64,000 nt of DNA from assembly GCA_001316125.1 (NCBI GenBank), contig BBCS01000001.1:434001-498000 (forward strand). The letters run 5' to 3'. Source of the stretch: Vulcanisaeta distributa JCM 11213 (lineage in GTDB: Archaea > Thermoproteota > Thermoprotei > Thermoproteales > Thermocladiaceae). The notes under the pieces were generated by a model. The model did no database searches and was not told where the DNA came from. It saw only the letters and a program-made list of their open reading frames with translations. This document shows positions 52,157 through 61,500 of the stretch, one piece after another; positions within the stretch are counted from its first letter, which is position 1, and each line of letters starts with the position of its first letter. The translations under genes were made by a program, and so were the position numbers.

Positions 52157-52556
52157 TACCTAGGTAAGACACAGGTATTGATTCTGCGCGCCTATCAGAC
52201 TCCCTTATTAGACCAGGCACAAAGCACGTAATCAGACCTAGGAGACATTAACTAAATGAATTGCAATGAGTCCCCCCCAAGGTACATCACCCTGGTAAGG
52301 CCGGGGCGAAGCCTTGGGGGGGATGATCCACCATAACCACTTCTCATTATTTGCTAGTATCAATAGGACTTAATTATTCCGTTATTGTTTCATGACCAAA
52401 GCATTTTTAACATTATAGTATTTTAATCATTAAGACTGATATAATTATTATGAAAAGCATTGAAACATTCTCAATAAACGCAAAAAGAACCAAACCCTAG
52501 CAATCTGCCAATACTAACGAGCTCCTACATGCAATTAACCATTGGCATGTAGTATT
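52157..52556. other. Intergenic region with a stable hairpin
   Basis: Non-coding as far as I see. Contains the hairpin described in the next entry. The rest is A/T-rich without frames. Confidence 0.4.
52272..52322. ncRNA. Possible structured RNA: two-stage hairpin
   Basis: CCCCCCCAAGG (52272-52282) pairs with CCTTGGGGGGG (52312-52322), with a second stem CCCTGG/CCGGGG (52290-52295, 52301-52306) inside and an internal loop TACATCA/CGAAG between. Lower stem, pocket, upper stem resembles an H/ACA guide, but I see no ACA directly after and no box. Both arms carry matching 7-mers. Strand not determined. Could equally be a terminator-like hairpin or an inverted repeat. Confidence 0.45.
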
Positions 52557-52736
52557 TCATGTCCGCTTATAAAGTGATTTACACCTACTCATGAATATTC
52601 TGTGTGACCTCCTCTCCTCATCATCGACGTTGTCCCAAGACTCGATAACGCTAACTAACCGCTCAATAAGCGAATAATCACCAGCAACAGCAGCATTATC
52701 AATAGCTCTACGTAACTTATCACTCACATTAACCAC
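52557..52736 (-). CDS. Small protein, 59 aa
   Basis: GTG 52736 to TGA 52559: VSDKLRRAIDNAAVAGDYSL, IERLVSVIESWDNVDDEERR, SHRIFMSRCKSLYKRT. Helical, charged, clean codon use. No family recognised. Confidence 0.4.
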   Translation of the reverse strand: MVNVSDKLRRAIDNAAVAGDYSLIERLVSVIESWDNVDDEERRSHRIFMSRCKSLYKRT

Positions 52737-52887
52737 GACATTAAGGGCAATTTATTAAGTGCTGTGCTGCACGTGATTATTTTAAATTGAGTTTAGAATC
52801 TTACTTATAATCGCCGTCGTAAATGAAACAAAATACGAAGATTGCAAAATTGAAACCAATAATTTTAATCACAGCTTATAACATTGA

Positions 52888-53376
52888 CTAACTGCTACAT
52901 CCTCTGTATTCAGTGTATGATAAGTACACGTTTGCGGTGTAACCGTTGGGATTATGGATTATGAGGTAGAGGTTGTCGCTGTATGAGCTTGGATTAACCA
53001 GCTTAATTTCTTGGTTAATATACGTCATGCCAGACCACTGATAGAGCACATAACCGTTTTCATCCGACATCTCGACATTCACGGGCATGCTTGATGTGAG
53101 GTTAAGTGAGATATACACCCCCCCACAATTACCTGTCGGCATGTACGCCAACACGCACTCATAAGTTGCGCCGGGACTTACCGAAATATTGGGTCCCTGT
53201 GAGAAACAACTTGGTATATACGGTGAAGGAAGTGATGATACCGTCTTCACCGTTGCTGGTGATGATTTATTCAAACTTACGAACAAGAGGATAAGCGACA
53301 CAATCACCACGGCGAATATGATCATCACCAGTTTTCTCACCATACCAATACCGTCAATAATGCGTAGATTAGACAC
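52888..53376 (-). CDS. Membrane-anchored secreted protein, 162 aa
   Basis: N-terminal helix KLVMIIFAVVIVSLILLFVS after a basic start, then a beta-rich body with CFSQGPNISVSPGATYECVL, VNVEMSDENGYVLYQWSG, NLYLIIHNPNGYTANVYLSY and Cys pairs. Resembles a small Ig-like/jellyroll surface domain. C7 at 53118 gives CGGVYIS. No family recognised. TATA-like CAATATTTAATTG (53377-53389) upstream on the minus strand. Confidence 0.55.
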   Translation of the reverse strand: MSNLRIIDGIGMVRKLVMIIFAVVIVSLILLFVSLNKSSPATVKTVSSLPSPYIPSCFSQGPNISVSPGATYECVLAYMPTGNCGGVYISLNLTSSMPVNVEMSDENGYVLYQWSGMTYINQEIKLVNPSSYSDNLYLIIHNPNGYTANVYLSYTEYRGCSS

Positions 53377-54139
53377 AATATTTAATTGTATTAATCAAGC
53401 TTTAAACCTGACCCAAGCATGGAGTAACTATATCAAGGCTAGACTTAAATTATTATCTCACGTCATGACTCTAATAAATATTAGATTTCTTGTTCGTAAG
53501 CTTGGTTGTTGTTTTATTACATACTATTGGTAACGTTCTTGACCCTATTATTAGTTATGTTGATATTGTGTTTCCTAGTATATGTGAGGGCAATCGTTCC
53601 TTAATTGAACTAACGGCATTTAAAGACCCACATAATCTACGACATAGCATCAATATTAAACAAATTATTAACCACGAATTTGCATCTCACGGTGTAATAA
53701 GCCGTGAAGTGCGGTGTTCTTCTTATGTAAGTTATACCAGTGAAGTTATAAAGCTTAATATGTTGACGTAGACCTGAGGTTGCGTTCGTAACAAGTATTC
53801 TTTTACGTTCTAAGGGTTGAGCATCTTTAGAGCATAATTAATTGTAACGTATCGAATAAGGTCTAGTAATTTATAAGTTAAATTAGGTTTGTTAAGTTTA
53901 CGTTAATTTTTGACTTCCACTCAGTTAGCCATCTCCTATCAAGTTGGTGAAAACTAGTATTTGTGACAGTTTTAATGAAATGCAGACTGAGAACTCACCT
54001 TTTATTTCTATGTCACATTCTACTCTATTATTTGGTTTTTCACAGTGAACGAGATAGGTAAGTAATATTTAGTTTATTAGCACATCGCACCAAATATTAA
54101 TCTCCATGTTTGTGTCAATTATGTCACGGCACTGTTTAA
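53377..54139. other. Long stretch without convincing gene
   Basis: Frames of 60-90 codons exist on the plus strand (for example 53490-53771: IINHEFASHGVISREVRC) and the minus strand, but none shows a known motif, and codon use is A/T-driven. Perhaps a decayed gene or insertion. No terminal repeat pair that I could recognise. Confidence 0.35.
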
Positions 54140-55245
54140 CTATACGAACCTTCTGTATAGGTTTCCGTACTTGCCTATGTAGCCTCTGATCTTTATTTCA
54201 TAGCCGCACCTGGGGGCATTTGTAGTTTACCAGCTTCACGTCGATGACTCTGTCCTCAAATCTCTTAATTAATACGGCACCACACCTTGGACAATACGTG
54301 TGCTGGCCTGGGTGCCAGGTATATTGCCGACATAGACGTAGTCAAGCTCTTTCTTAGCCCTCCTCCAAATGTCCTCAATCAACTCAACAGGTGTTGGTGG
54401 ATTGCGTAGCTTATGTGCTGGGTAATAAGCCGTTATGTGAAGTGGAACATCCCTACCCAACCTGGCCACCGCATTTATTACCTCATCAGCCTCATCATCA
54501 TTAACACCAGGTATTACTAGGTACGTAACCTCCAGGTGAATACCCAACTTAACGGCATACTCAAGGGTACTCATTAACCTATCGAAATCAGCAGCCAACC
54601 ACCGCTTATATGTCTCACGGCCACCCTTAATGTCGGAGTTCATCCCATCCATACCCGCATTAAATAAGGCCCTCAGGGCCTCAGGAGTGAGATAACCATT
54701 AGTGTTGATTGAGGCGTGCAAGCCCCCCCTGGCCCTGGCAAGCCTAAAAACGTCGATTGCATACTCAGTTAATAGTGTTGGTTCATTAAACTCACGTTAA
54801 TCCCGGAGTCACCATTTTCAATAGCCCACTCAACAAGCTTCTCGGGTGGCACATAAACGCCATCCATGCTGGTAAATTTACTCAAGTGCCAATTCTGACA
54901 CCATGCGCATGGGAAGTTGCATCCATACGTACTAATTGTTAGGGCCGATGTGCGTGGATAGTAGTGGAATAATGGTTTGATCTCCATTGGTCTTGATTCA
55001 GCTGCCGTTAGTAGGCCGTACGTGGATGTGTAGAGTCTTCCGTTAATGTTGAATCGCATACCGCAGAGTCCAACCTGCCCATCTGACAATGTGCATTGCC
55101 TATGGCATAATGTGCACTTGACCCTATTATTCTCGAGTTTCACACTGAATGAGCTCTCCCTAACGTTGGGTAACCTGAGTAATTCGCTTGATGGTTCGTA
55201 CATTCTCAACGGCCATGAGTAGATGGGCATTTCAGTAATACTCAT
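54140..55245 (-). CDS. amrS: AmrS-type radical SAM enzyme (AMMECR1/MEMO-linked)
   Basis: About 367 residues. N-terminal CTLCHRQCTLSDGQVGLCGM, then the radical SAM motif TYGCNFPCAWCQNWHLS (CxxxCxxC), GINVSFNEPTLL (lost T near 54794), HASINTNGYLTPEALRAL, TYLVIPGVNDDEADE, and a C-terminal Cys-rich zinc-ribbon-like part HTYCPRCGAVLIKRFEDR, YKCPRCGYEIKIRGYIGKYG after the run at 54212-54216. AmrS proteins make glycyl-like or tyrosine-type modifications together with AmmeMemo partners, which are not nearby here. C7 at 54723 adds Gly. Confidence 0.88.
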
Positions 55246-55302
55246 GGTTCAGGCCTTTTATACACTTTTTAACTCAGCCTAGGCCCTTTTGAGGGGGGGG
55301 TA

Positions 55303-55739
55303 ATGAGTCTTAGCGTTGATGTTGAGGAGTTCGGTAGGTGGATTTCAATGGCCAGGAGAACGCTTGAGTCAGCGAAGGGCGATGAGGAAAGGGGGGGGAT
55401 TATAATTGGTCGTGCTTCAAGGCGCATCAGGCATCGGAATTTGCCGTGAAGGCTATTCTATACGGAATTGGCAGGCCCACGAGGGGTCACTCCATTACTC
55501 ATTTGCTTAGTGAATTGGGTAGGATGGTTCAGGTCCCCCCCAGTGATGTTATGGATTTGGGTAAGTTTCTTGATAAGTTCTACGTGCCGACTAGGTATGT
55601 CGATGCATGGAGTGAGGGTGTGCCTTATGAGTACTTTACGCGTAGTGATGCGGAAATGGCTATTAAGGCCGCTGAGAGGATTATAGTATTTGTTGAGGAT
55701 TTATGGAGGGGGGGATTATTAAGTGGCGTGAGGAGTTGA
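55303..55739 (+). CDS. HEPN domain toxin-like protein, frame broken
   Basis: About 145 residues. From ATG 55303 (MSLSVDVEEFGRWISMARRT, TLESAKGDEERGDYNW) to FKAHQASEFAVKAILYG, the conserved HEPN helix pair; then ITHLLSELGRMVQVPPSDV. The frame is disturbed at the G8 run 55392. HEPN proteins are RNA-cleaving toxins or toxin-like; its partner MNT overlaps the end by 37 nt. C7 at 55537 adds Pro. Confidence 0.75.
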
Positions 55740-56089
55740 GGAGTAGGGCATTGGAGCTGGCTAGGCAGGTTGCTGATAGGGTTCGTGGTACGGTATTCCT
55801 AGTTGGTTCTTATGCTAGGGGGGGTGATTTCGCAGAGGATAGCGACATCGATGTCGTTGTTATAGCGACTTTAATGAGCCGCCGCATAGGAGACTTCTTG
55901 ACTTAGATACTCCGCCTAATGTTGAGGTCCTAGCATTTAATGTTAATGAGGTATTTAAGATCGTTGACCGGTGCTACCCGCTCGCCCTTGATATTGCCTT
56001 GGGCATTGTTCTCAGGGATGACTTGGGCATCTCAAGCGAATTGGTAGTTAGGGCGAGGAGGTGCGTGGGGGTAATGTATTATCTTTGAT
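55703..56089 (+). CDS. MNT nucleotidyltransferase antitoxin
   Basis: About 128 residues from ATG 55703 (MEGIIKWREELRSRAL). Motif GSYARGDFAEDSDIDVVVI carries the GSxxRG and DxD of the polymerase-beta fold (G7 at 55818 inserts a Gly). A lost T near 55872 (ATFNEPPHRRLLDLD) continues to CYPLALDIALG, RARRCVGVMYYL. Normally this enzyme modifies the HEPN partner with AMP and silences it. Forms with the HEPN gene one operon. Confidence 0.8.
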
Positions 56090-56146
56090 TTATTGAGTTG
56101 GTTTCTGAGGCAAAACTCTTTAGTTTTGTTCACAATGCTTACCTCA

Positions 56147-57011
56147 ATGGCTAGGGTATACCTCGGGCCTGCCGGGATTCCAATAGGTGCTAAGGAGAGG
56201 AAGAGGAGTGCGGGTACGATAGACGGTATTAGGTACGTGAGTGAGGTCGGCCTGAACGCCATGGAGGTTGAGTTTGTGCAGGGGGGGGTTAGGATGACCA
56301 GGGAGGCTGCGCAGGAGGCTGGTGAGGTTGCTAGAGAACTTGGTGTTAGGCTGTCCGTGCATGCGCCGTACTTCATAAACCTGTGTAGTGAGGAGAAGGA
56401 TAAGGTTGAGGCTAGTCTGGCGAGACTTCAGGAATCCCTTGATAGGGGGGGCGAGGCGATGGGCGCGACCGTGGTTGTCTTCCACCCGGCATACTACGGT
56501 AAGCTTGGCCCGGAGGGGGGGTGTTATAATGCCGTTAAGGATGGCGTCCTCAGGATCATTGATTGGATGAAGGAGAATGATATTAAGAATGTTAAGCTCG
56601 GCCTCGAGGTTATGGCTAGGAAAAGCCAATTCGGCGGTTTGGAAGAGACCTTTAGGCTTGTTAGGGAGATTAATCACCCACAGGTTGTTGCTGTCATTGA
56701 TTGGGGGCATGTGTTTGCAGGAATGGTGGTTCCATTGATTATAGGGCTGTGCTTAACATGTGGCATGAGTACTTCGGAGACCAACCAATGCACACCCACT
56801 TCACCTGCGTTAAGTACAGGAAGGGTGAGTGGTTGATGAGCATGAGCCAATTGACACTAATAATCCACCCTTCGAGCCCTTGGCCAAGGAATTAGGCAGC
56901 GAGGACATTGAGATAACCATAATAAACGAGTCACCACTACTCGAGAAGGATGCACTTAAGATGAAGGAAATGCTACTCAAGCATAATAATGTTCTCGTGG
57001 GGTTACATTGA
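56147..57011 (+). CDS. nfo: Endonuclease IV (AP endonuclease), frame broken
   Basis: About 290 residues. Repair enzyme cutting DNA at abasic sites. Start ATG 56147 (MARVYLGPAGIPIGAKER); earlier ATG 56135 also possible. TIM-barrel metal ligands: LSVHAPYFINL, ATVVVFHPAYYG, GLEVMARKSQFGGL, VIDWGHVFAR, FGDQPMHTHFTCV, DEHEPID. Frame breaks: lost A near 56718 (VFARNGG) and lost G near 56832 (GEWVDEHEP). G8 at 56281 and G7 at 56445 and 56515 insert Gly (QGGVRM, DRGGEA, PEGGCYN). Confidence 0.9.
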
Positions 57012-57079
57012 AGTGGAGGTATTGTAGGCATTGATATTGAAGTAGGGTTTATAATACTACCGTCAATAGTAATACTTGC

Positions 57080-57316
57080 ATGGGTTACGTAACGGTCTCC
57101 GCAAAGATAAAGAGGGAGTTGTGGGAGAAGTTGAAGAGATATAATATACCGATTAGCGACGTAATAAGGAGGGCGCTTGAGAAGGTCAGGAAGGCCGAGG
57201 AAGAGGAATTGGCTAGGGCTCTCGATGAGGCAGGTCAAATACTTAGTAAGATACCTGATGAAGAGATCGTAAGGCTGTTAGGTCAAGCCGTGATGAAAGA
57301 TAAGTTATCTATTTGA
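57080..57316 (+). CDS. vapB: VapB-like antitoxin
   Basis: 78 residues. Ribbon-helix-helix N-terminus YVTVSAKIKRELWEKLKRY, NIPISDVIRRALE, then a charged helix EEEELARALDEAGQIL that neutralises the toxin. Its end overlaps the VapC start region. Represses its own operon in most systems. Confidence 0.8.
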   Translation: MGYVTVSAKIKRELWEKLKRYNIPISDVIRRALEKVRKAEEEELARALDEAGQILSKIPDEEIVRLLGQAVMKDKLSI

Positions 57317-57749
57317 CGCTTCGTCAATTATGAATATAACTAAATATTTAAGGAGAGACGCAGTAAAAATTCTACGCAATAATTATGTGCTTGACTTAAC
57401 AATATATGAGGTTGGTAATGCGATTTGGAGGGAAACCGCGTTGCTTAAGTATTTAGTAGAGGACGAGGCTTTAACTATGTATAAAGATATGCTTAAAATT
57501 TTTAGTCATATGAATATTGTTAAGCCAAAGAATCCCGAATTAGTGCTTAATCTAGCAATGAAAATCAGGTTGACGTATTATGATGCTGCTTACGTCACTG
57601 TGGCATCTGAGGAGGATTTAACGTTGGTAACTGATGATAAGAAATTAATTAAGGTGATTAATGATAATAGAAAAGCAATTATTGAATTGCTTCATAAGGA
57701 TGTGACGGTTAAATCCAGCGATATTTTCATAGGTAGGAGTAAGCAATGA
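57300..57749 (+). CDS. vapC: VapC-like PIN domain toxin
   Basis: About 150 residues. PIN acid residues: LFDASSI (Asp codon at 57315), YEVGNAIWRE, LTYYDAAYVTVA, TLVTDDKKLI. RNase that cuts specific RNAs, neutralised by VapB. An ATG at 57330 would omit the first catalytic Asp; the frame upstream is open to 57297 without a normal start, so one indel in the overlap with vapB (for instance near 57305) is likely, with true start ATG 57291. Confidence 0.8.
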   Translation: MSYLFDASSIMNITKYLRRDAVKILRNNYVLDLTIYEVGNAIWRETALLKYLVEDEALTMYKDMLKIFSHMNIVKPKNPELVLNLAMKIRLTYYDAAYVTVASEEDLTLVTDDKKLIKVINDNRKAIIELLHKDVTVKSSDIFIGRSKQ

Positions 57750-57751
57750 AT

Positions 57752-58502
57752 CTAGGGCTTTGCAATCCACCTAAACCCGTACTTCTCATACATACGCCTA
57801 ACATCGTCGCTACGTAAAAGTTCAAAGACCTTAACAGCGTCATTGCTTGCCCACGGCATTAATGCAAAGGATAACCTACTAACCCTATTCCTACTGGGCA
57901 CCGTATATTTAAAGCCCCCAGTAAATCGCCTCTGTCCTCCAAACCACCCCCCCTGCATCAATTAACCCATTACGAAGTAATTCAGGTATTTCCCTATGGT
58001 GTATCCTCGTTAGGTACACCGAGCCCTTACCAATGAATTCTGAGTAATCACCACAGTACTCAGTGTATAACTCCCTAAACAATGCGCCAATACCCTCCGT
58101 GACAGGGTTTGGAATTGCAACTCTCCTATCCCTTAACTCACACCAATCGTTCACAGTCTTGCCAACATACACTATTGCTAAGTCGTTTTCAACGTACTCA
58201 AACCTATCCCTGACCGTTAAACCACTAAGCATGCTTGTTGGTAATGATACTATTTCAGGCTTAGCGTCAATAACCAAACCACCAATAACGAGGGGGGGTT
58301 CACCCAATGCCCTCCTTAGCACAAGTCCTGGTGGTATAGTCTCAACATACACGTTAAACCCCATGGACTTTAGGAACCCCATTAACTCGTCAATAACGAA
58401 CCACTGATTACCTGCCAAACTCATCTTTACACCGCTTAATATGCCTTTCACATCACTTATAGTGTTAAAGCCAGGTAGGGTTATGTTAGCCTCACTCATC
58501 AA
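57752..58502 (-). CDS. Solute-binding-protein-like protein without signal peptide
   Basis: About 250 residues. Periplasmic-binding-protein-like fold II: GFNTISDVKGILSGVKMSL, LGEPPLVIGGLVIDAKPE, DRRVAIPNPVTEGIGALFRELY, LIDAGVVWRTEAIYW, then after the run at 57915-57919 (four expected) FKYTVPSRNRVSR, SNDAVKVFELL. Domain composition matches molybdate/tungstate or phosphonate-type binders, yet no signal peptide or lipobox is seen; a cytosolic ligand sensor is possible. G7/C7 at 57946 and 58292. Confidence 0.65.
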
Positions 58503-58543
58503 TCACGATTAGCTGGGGAAGTCCTTTAAGTTAGTTTCTTGGT

Positions 58544-58882
58544 GTGATTTCGATGTTGAGGGTCGTGGTACAGATTTCGGATATTAATACTATAGATCAG
58601 GCACTAACCTCATGCAACAACCTAATAAATGAAATACCCGACGCGGAGGTTGAGGTTGTCTTTCATCAATCCGCAATAAATGCCGTTGTTAGGGGTAGTA
58701 GTGTTGAGGATCGGATAAGGGATCTGATGAGGCGTGGTGTCGTGATAGTCGCCTGCAGGAATTCAATGAGGAGCAGAAACATAACTGAGGATCAATTAAT
58801 AGATGGCGTTAAAATAGTGAACGCTGGTGTTGCCGAAATTGTACGTAAACAGGCAGAGGGCTGGGTATACCTAAGACTATGA
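58544..58882 (+). CDS. DsrE-like small protein
   Basis: 112 residues (start GTG 58544 or ATG 58553). LRVVVQISDINTIDQAL, DAEVEVVFHQSAINAVV, RDLMRRGVVIVACRNSMRSR, GVAEIVRKQAEGWVYLRL; matches the DsrE/DUF1791 group in which a Cys may carry sulfur. Second member of that group in the window. TATA CCTTTAAGTT near 58520. Confidence 0.75.
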   Translation: MISMLRVVVQISDINTIDQALTSCNNLINEIPDAEVEVVFHQSAINAVVRGSSVEDRIRDLMRRGVVIVACRNSMRSRNITEDQLIDGVKIVNAGVAEIVRKQAEGWVYLRL

Positions 58883-59161
58883 CGGCTTATGCTTGGCGAC
58901 CTCATTATTTATCCTCTCAATGATTTCCACAGCTCTCCGTAATAAATCAATACTCCCTGGTCTAAACGTGAAGTTTTCATCGCCAATGGCATACTCAATA
59001 TCGCATTCACCATTGCACACTATGGAGACATATATACTGAAATCCTCACTAAGCTCGAGAATCACGACCCTCTCACGCCCATACTCCTCAACCGATGCTG
59101 CAATGCCTAGTTCCCTGGCGATGACCATTACTTTATTCACAATGCTATTTACGTCAACCAT
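58877..59161 (-). CDS. Small protein of unknown function, 94 aa
   Basis: ATG 59161 follows a TATA-like AAGTTTTATA (minus strand, about 59178-59187) by about 20 nt. MVDVNSIVNKVMVIARELG, GRERVVILELSEDFSIYV, IVCNGECDIEYAIGDENFTF, DLLRRAVEIIERIN. One Cys pair; alpha/beta. No family recognised. Confidence 0.6.
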   Translation of the reverse strand: MVDVNSIVNKVMVIARELGIAASVEEYGRERVVILELSEDFSIYVSIVCNGECDIEYAIGDENFTFRPGSIDLLRRAVEIIERINNEVAKHKPS

Positions 59162-59315
59162 TGATACGCATATGCTAGCATGGTATAAAACTTTTACAGT
59201 AATACGGAGAAACGGAAATAAACCTCCCCCATAATTCTCATGCACGACCGCGGAGAGGGCTTGAAAGCCCACGATGATGCGTGTCGTCAGGTCCCCCTGT
59301 CAGACATTGCCTTCA

Positions 59316-60257
59316 TCACTTAATGTTATTGCTCATTAGGTAATTCACTATTTTGTTCACGAGTATTTCCGCAATCCTTCTTTGAGCCTCCCTGGTCTCT
59401 GCACCTATGTGCGGTGTTATTATGACCCTTGGATGCTTAGCAAGTTCTATTTCCCAAGGCTCCCTGGGCGGTTCATGCTCAAGTACGTCAAGAGCCGCGG
59501 CAGCCACCTTACCATCATTGAGCGCCCTGAGTAACGCCCTTGCGTCTATTACCTCGCCCCCCCTGGACGTGTTAATTATTATTACGCCATCCTTCATCAT
59601 CTGAAACTCCCGCTCACCAATCATGTGTTTTGCGTTTGGTGTTAAGGATACGTGTATTGTTATGAAATCACTACCCCTAATCAACGTTTCGAAATCCACG
59701 AAATCAACACCGAGCTTTAATGCCTTATTTCTCATGTCGATTATATCATATGCCTGAACCTTCATGCCTATAGCCCTCGCTAACTCAGCAACCCTCTGCC
59801 CAATCCTGCCAAACCCAATTATACCAAGTACCTTCCCAAATAATTCAGTACCGACATACTTACCCTTCGGCCACTCACCACCCTTAACTAGCCTATCCTG
59901 CAGAGCCACAAGCCTTGCCGCAGCAACCATTAAGCCGATGGTTAACTCTGCCACCGACTGAGTAGACCCCTCCGGCGCATTGATTACCTCAACACCCCCC
60001 CTTGACCTGGCGTAATCCACGTCAATGTTGTCCAGCCCAACACCAGCCCTAGCTATCACCCTTAACCTACTGGCCGCGTCAATAATCTCCCTAGTGACCT
60101 TTGTCCTACTCCTAACCACTAAAATCTCATAATCTCCAACAATCTTCAGCAAATCATCTCTATTGATGCCTGGCCTATAATCAACAATCACGCCATGCTT
60201 ACTCAACTCGTTGATTATGTATTCATCCACCGGGTCCGTTATTAATGCCTTAACCAT
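59316..60257 (-). CDS. D-3-phosphoglycerate dehydrogenase-like 2-hydroxyacid dehydrogenase (short form)
   Basis: 313 residues, intact. Lacks the C-terminal ACT domain. Catalytic Arg-Glu-His pattern: VVRSRTKVTREII, ARAGVGLDNIDVDYARSRGG, NAD loop GIIGFGRIGQRVAEL, NTSRGGEVIDARALL, HIGAETREAQRR. First step of serine synthesis from 3-phosphoglycerate (or another hydroxyacid). C7 at 59558 (SRGGEV) and 59996 (SRGGVEV) add Gly. Confidence 0.9.
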   Translation of the reverse strand: MVKALITDPVDEYIINELSKHGVIVDYRPGINRDDLLKIVGDYEILVVRSRTKVTREIIDAASRLRVIARAGVGLDNIDVDYARSRGGVEVINAPEGSTQSVAELTIGLMVAAARLVALQDRLVKGGEWPKGKYVGTELFGKVLGIIGFGRIGQRVAELARAIGMKVQAYDIIDMRNKALKLGVDFVDFETLIRGSDFITIHVSLTPNAKHMIGEREFQMMKDGVIIINTSRGGEVIDARALLRALNDGKVAAAALDVLEHEPPREPWEIELAKHPRVIITPHIGAETREAQRRIAEILVNKIVNYLMSNNIK

Positions 60258-60384
60258 TCATTGGCTAAATAGGCTATGGTTTTTAAGCATTATTATCTAT
60301 ATTATTTATAAATCGAGGAGATGCTTCGCAGTTAATAATACCTTGGTGTATCATTTAAAAGGTGTTTACAATAAATCCGTTGTT

Positions 60385-61140
60385 GTGATTCCTGCTGTAG
60401 CATACGTTAGAGTATCCACTGAGATGCAGGACCCAACTAACCAGGTTGAGTATCTAAAGCGGTGGAGTGAGTCAAGGGGTTTTCATATATTGAAGTTCTA
60501 CATTGATGAGGCAGTTAGTGGGGCCTCGCCAATAATGGATAGGCCAGCCTTTAGGAATTTAATCAGTGACATTGAGGGTAATGCACTTAGCCCTAGACCA
60601 ATGGTTCTCCTGGTCTATGAAACATCGAGGCTCGTTAGGAATTTCCAGGAGCTCTTTAGGCTCTTAGATATCGTTGAGAATCGGCTTGGTCTGCTCATAG
60701 TTAGTACCAGTGAGAAGGAGGCTGTGCTTCAAAACCTGGATGGTGCATATAGGCAGTTCTTAAGGACTGTATTGGCCTTCGTGGCATCCATGGAGAGGGA
60801 GTTCATTAGGCAGAGGACTAGGGCAGCAATGGAGAGGCTTAGGGCTGAGGGTAAGATTGTCTCTAAGGTAGACTTAATGCCGAGCGAATTAGTTAGGGAG
60901 GTTTTAAGACTATATAGTGAAGGCTTGAGTCAAAGGCTATATCGACTAAGTTGGGTATTAGCTTTATGCCGTGAGGAGGATATTAAGTAAGCATGGTTAT
61001 AGGGGTAATTACACATGCCCACGCTGTCTGCATAAGATGGTTATTGTTGATAAGGCTTTGATCCAGGTTAATGGTAAGTATGGCATTAAGTACGTGCTTC
61101 ACTGCCCTAATTGTGGTTATGAGGAGACAAGAATTGAATG
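60385..61140 (+). CDS. Serine recombinase with C-terminal HTH and zinc ribbon, frame broken
   Basis: About 250 residues. Catalytic domain: VAYVRVSTEMQDPTNQVEYL (nucleophile Ser in VST), VSGASPIMDRPAF, YETSRLVRNFQELF, FVASMEREFIRQRTRAAMER. After frame changes near 60940-60975: KLGISFYAVRRILSKHGYRG (HTH) and a CxxC pair, NYTCPRCLHKMV, with a second, HCPNCGYEETRIE (zinc ribbon). The order catalytic-HTH-ribbon differs from IS607 (HTH first). No inverted repeats or transposase accessory gene next to it. Start GTG 60385; stop TGA 61140. Confidence 0.8.
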
Positions 61141-61156
61141 ATTCTTAACGCCATAA

Positions 61157-61405
61157 TCACAACTCGCCCTTTATGTATTCCCTAAACTTACCAAGTGCGT
61201 TAAGTACCCTGGCAACCATTAATTCATCACCCCCCCACTCAACGTAATAAACCTTCCACTTATCAAGCTCTAACTTATCACTCTGTCCTAAATAACCATG
61301 CCACCACTGTAGGGATTCCTCAATCATCCTAATTAGGCGAACCTTATCATCCTCTTCAGGATGGACATTATCTAAGTCCAGGATTATTATTGCGAACCTC
61401 CTCAT
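61157..61405 (-). CDS. Small protein, 82 aa
   Basis: MRRFAIIILDLDNVHPEEDD, MIEESLQWWHGYLGQSDKLE, WKVYYVEWGGDELMVARVLN, ALGKFREYIKGEL. Acidic alpha/beta. C7 at 61230 adds Gly. Unknown; the gene ends 17 nt from the recombinase stop, in the opposite direction. Confidence 0.55.
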   Translation of the reverse strand: MRRFAIIILDLDNVHPEEDDKVRLIRMIEESLQWWHGYLGQSDKLELDKWKVYYVEWGGDELMVARVLNALGKFREYIKGEL

Positions 61406-61500
61406 ACTAAATCAGAGTACAATAATTACTAACCCATTTATTAACATGTCCTTGTTAACTACCACAAAGGCATTTAAGAGTGCCTTAAGCACTAATTACA

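Noticed and set aside
53490..53771. 93-residue frame as a gene
   Set aside because: No motif, no promoter at the right distance, odd residue composition; kept only as part of an unexplained stretch.
59162..59315. C/D box RNA on the minus strand between the SerA-like and the 94-aa genes
   Set aside because: GTGATGA and two CTGA are present, but no C' box stands between them and the spacing is wrong; a start-like open stretch there (GFQALSAVVHENYGG) also has no support because the TATA box lies downstream of it. The interval remains unexplained.
60385..61140. IS607-type transposon
   Set aside because: Domain order differs and no TnpB or terminal repeat is next to the gene.
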